The notes beneath the pieces were generated by a model. The model saw nothing but the letters and a program-made list of their open reading frames with translations, made no database searches and had not been told where the DNA came from. A DNA stretch of 6,549 nucleotides from CANLBN01 sp047634655 (lineage in GTDB: Bacteria; Pseudomonadota; Gammaproteobacteria; Pseudomonadales; Cellvibrionaceae), in NCBI GenBank assembly GCA_047634655.1, contig JBLIHY010000106.1:1-6549 (forward strand). Direction: 5' to 3'. The position numbers and the translations under genes are program-made. Shown in pieces: positions 5,598 through 6,549 of this stretch (the stretch's first letter is position 1; the number at the start of each line of letters is the position of its first letter).

Positions 5598-6549
5598 TCA
5601 TAACTCCTGACTAATCGACCAGTCATCGTAAGGCGATAGCCGCGGTGGACGTTGATTCAGAATAAAACTGCTGACACGGCTGCCGGAGCGCTGCGCGCAG
5701 GCCTGTTGTACCCACTGGGTGGCATCGAGAAAATCCGTTGCCAGATTGTTTTCACCAGCTTCTACTTCGGCATCAAAGGCGTCGATATTAATTTCACCGT
5801 CAATACCCAATTCCGAAGAAGCCGTAATTTGGCTATCCGTAGATTGATTAATATAGTCGGCGATTAAGGTAATATTGCCACCGTTGCCATCGATGGCATT
5901 CGCGGTAATCACGCTGTTGTCCAGAACAATAAAGGTTGGATCGACAAAGATATCCCCACCATCGCCTTGGCCGCCACCTTGCTCGACCCTGGTGATCATG
6001 GCGCTATCGCGCAAATACAGAAGATCGTTTACAAGGACTTGGATTTGACCGCCTCCACCACTGGCAGACTCGGTACTCAGGCGACTGTTCGCCAGCAACT
6101 TGATGGTGTTGTCGACGCGCAGATCAATATTGCCAGCGTTAGCCGTGCCACTGGCATTGGTGGTAATACTTGAGTTGCCATCCAATAACAGGTCTCCTGC
6201 TATGACTTCGATAGACGCCAGATTGTCCGCATCGAAGCCATCAACCGTGGTGGTCGATAGGCTGGAACCATTGAGAAGACTGATAGCGCCGGAGCCATTG
6301 AGGGAATCCTTGTCAATCTTCGCTAGATCCACCTGACCATCAGTGAGGAGACTGGAGATATCGCTCAAAGCGTATAAGCCGACCCTACCGGCACCGCCAG
6401 CATCATCGCCCGTACCGGTACTGGACGATCGGATTTCAGCACCCTCCAAAGTGATACCACCCTGTGTCAGGACCACAACACTACCGGCATTGCCAGCCCC
6501 GGCGCTGGAAGAAGTGATCTTGGATTGATCTAAGCTAATATTGCCGGTC
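5598..6549 (-). CDS. Filamentous-haemagglutinin-like exoprotein (two-partner secretion TpsA type), C-terminal part
   Basis: The frame is open from the right edge (6548, minus strand) to TGA at 5600-5598, showing 316 residues. The start is outside the window. The sequence is a run of right-handed beta-helix repeats rich in N, G, S, T and D: short strands such as ITANA, ITLIA and INIDA separated by DGNGGN or SGGGGQ turns. It closes with a short tail, WVQQACAQRSGSRVSSFIL, then a polar proline-containing end. A tail with a cysteine and SSF(I/V) near the C-terminus is typical of haemagglutinin-domain exoproteins known from cyanobacteria and some proteobacteria. These are secreted through an outer-membrane TpsB pore and act at the cell surface, often in adhesion. 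The N-terminal TPS domain and any partner pore gene would be to the right. It faces the transposon and shares nothing with the cassette array, so it is probably resident chromosomal DNA. Confidence 0.85.
   Translation of the reverse strand, partial: TGNISLDQSKITSSSAGAGNAGSVVVLTQGGITLEGAEIRSSSTGTGDDAGGAGRVGLYALSDISSLLTDGQVDLAKIDKDSLNGSGAISLLNGSSLSTTTVDGFDADNLASIEVIAGDLLLDGNSSITTNASGTANAGNIDLRVDNTIKLLANSRLSTESASGGGGQIQVLVNDLLYLRDSAMITRVEQGGGQGDGGDIFVDPTFIVLDNSVITANAIDGNGGNITLIADYINQSTDSQITASSELGIDGEINIDAFDAEVEAGENNLATDFLDATQWVQQACAQRSGSRVSSFILNQRPPRLSPYDDWSISQEL

Noticed and set aside
1..6549. CRISPR array, tRNA or rRNA genes
   Set aside because: No regularly spaced short repeats and no cloverleaf or ribosomal RNA signature seen on either strand.

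Overview
The window is a stretch of accessory DNA, most likely from a gammaproteobacterium and probably a marine or environmental one. This is inferred from integron attC sites that resemble chromosomal (superintegron-type) arrays, a Tn3-family element, and the C-terminal end of a large two-partner-secretion exoprotein. No 16S, housekeeping or taxon-specific gene is present, so the taxonomy is a guess.

Left part (1-2495): an integron cassette array reading left to right. It holds (i) the end of a CDGSH iron-sulfur protein; (ii) attC1 and a cassette for an unrecognised 228-residue membrane-anchored protein, the only cassette gene seen complete and intact; (iii) attC2 and a cassette for a small HD-domain, RelA/SpoT-hydrolase-like protein broken by a single-base frameshift; and (iv) attC3 and a cassette for a TIR-like protein (Cap12/Pycsar-type), broken by an in-frame TAA and then truncated by a transposon. 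Each gene is followed within a short distance by a hairpin-forming attC, except (ii), where about 180 bp of non-coding DNA intervenes. No integrase or attI is in view; from the gene orientation the platform should lie to the left.

Middle part (2496-5462): a compact Tn3-family element of about 2.97 kb bounded by 43-bp inverted repeats (two mismatches). It contains only a transposase gene, with no resolvase, recognisable res site or passenger gene. The transposase has an intact catalytic triad, but its N-terminal domain is out of frame with the rest and a block between them appears to be missing. The expected 5-bp target duplication is absent.

Right part (5463-6549): immediately outside the right inverted repeat lies a scrap of about 110 bp of a second, Tn21/Tn3-like transposase. 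Next comes, on the minus strand, the 3' end of a filamentous-haemagglutinin-like beta-helix exoprotein that runs off the window.

Taken together, this is a decaying cassette array: two of the three fully or largely visible cassette genes are disrupted, two of the three attC sites have imperfect core triplets, and a transposon with mismatched flanks shows that a rearrangement joined the array to unrelated DNA. The genes do not form one operon-like system. The TIR cassette is the most likely former defence gene, the HD protein a probable former alarmone hydrolase, and the 228-residue membrane protein the best candidate for something undescribed.
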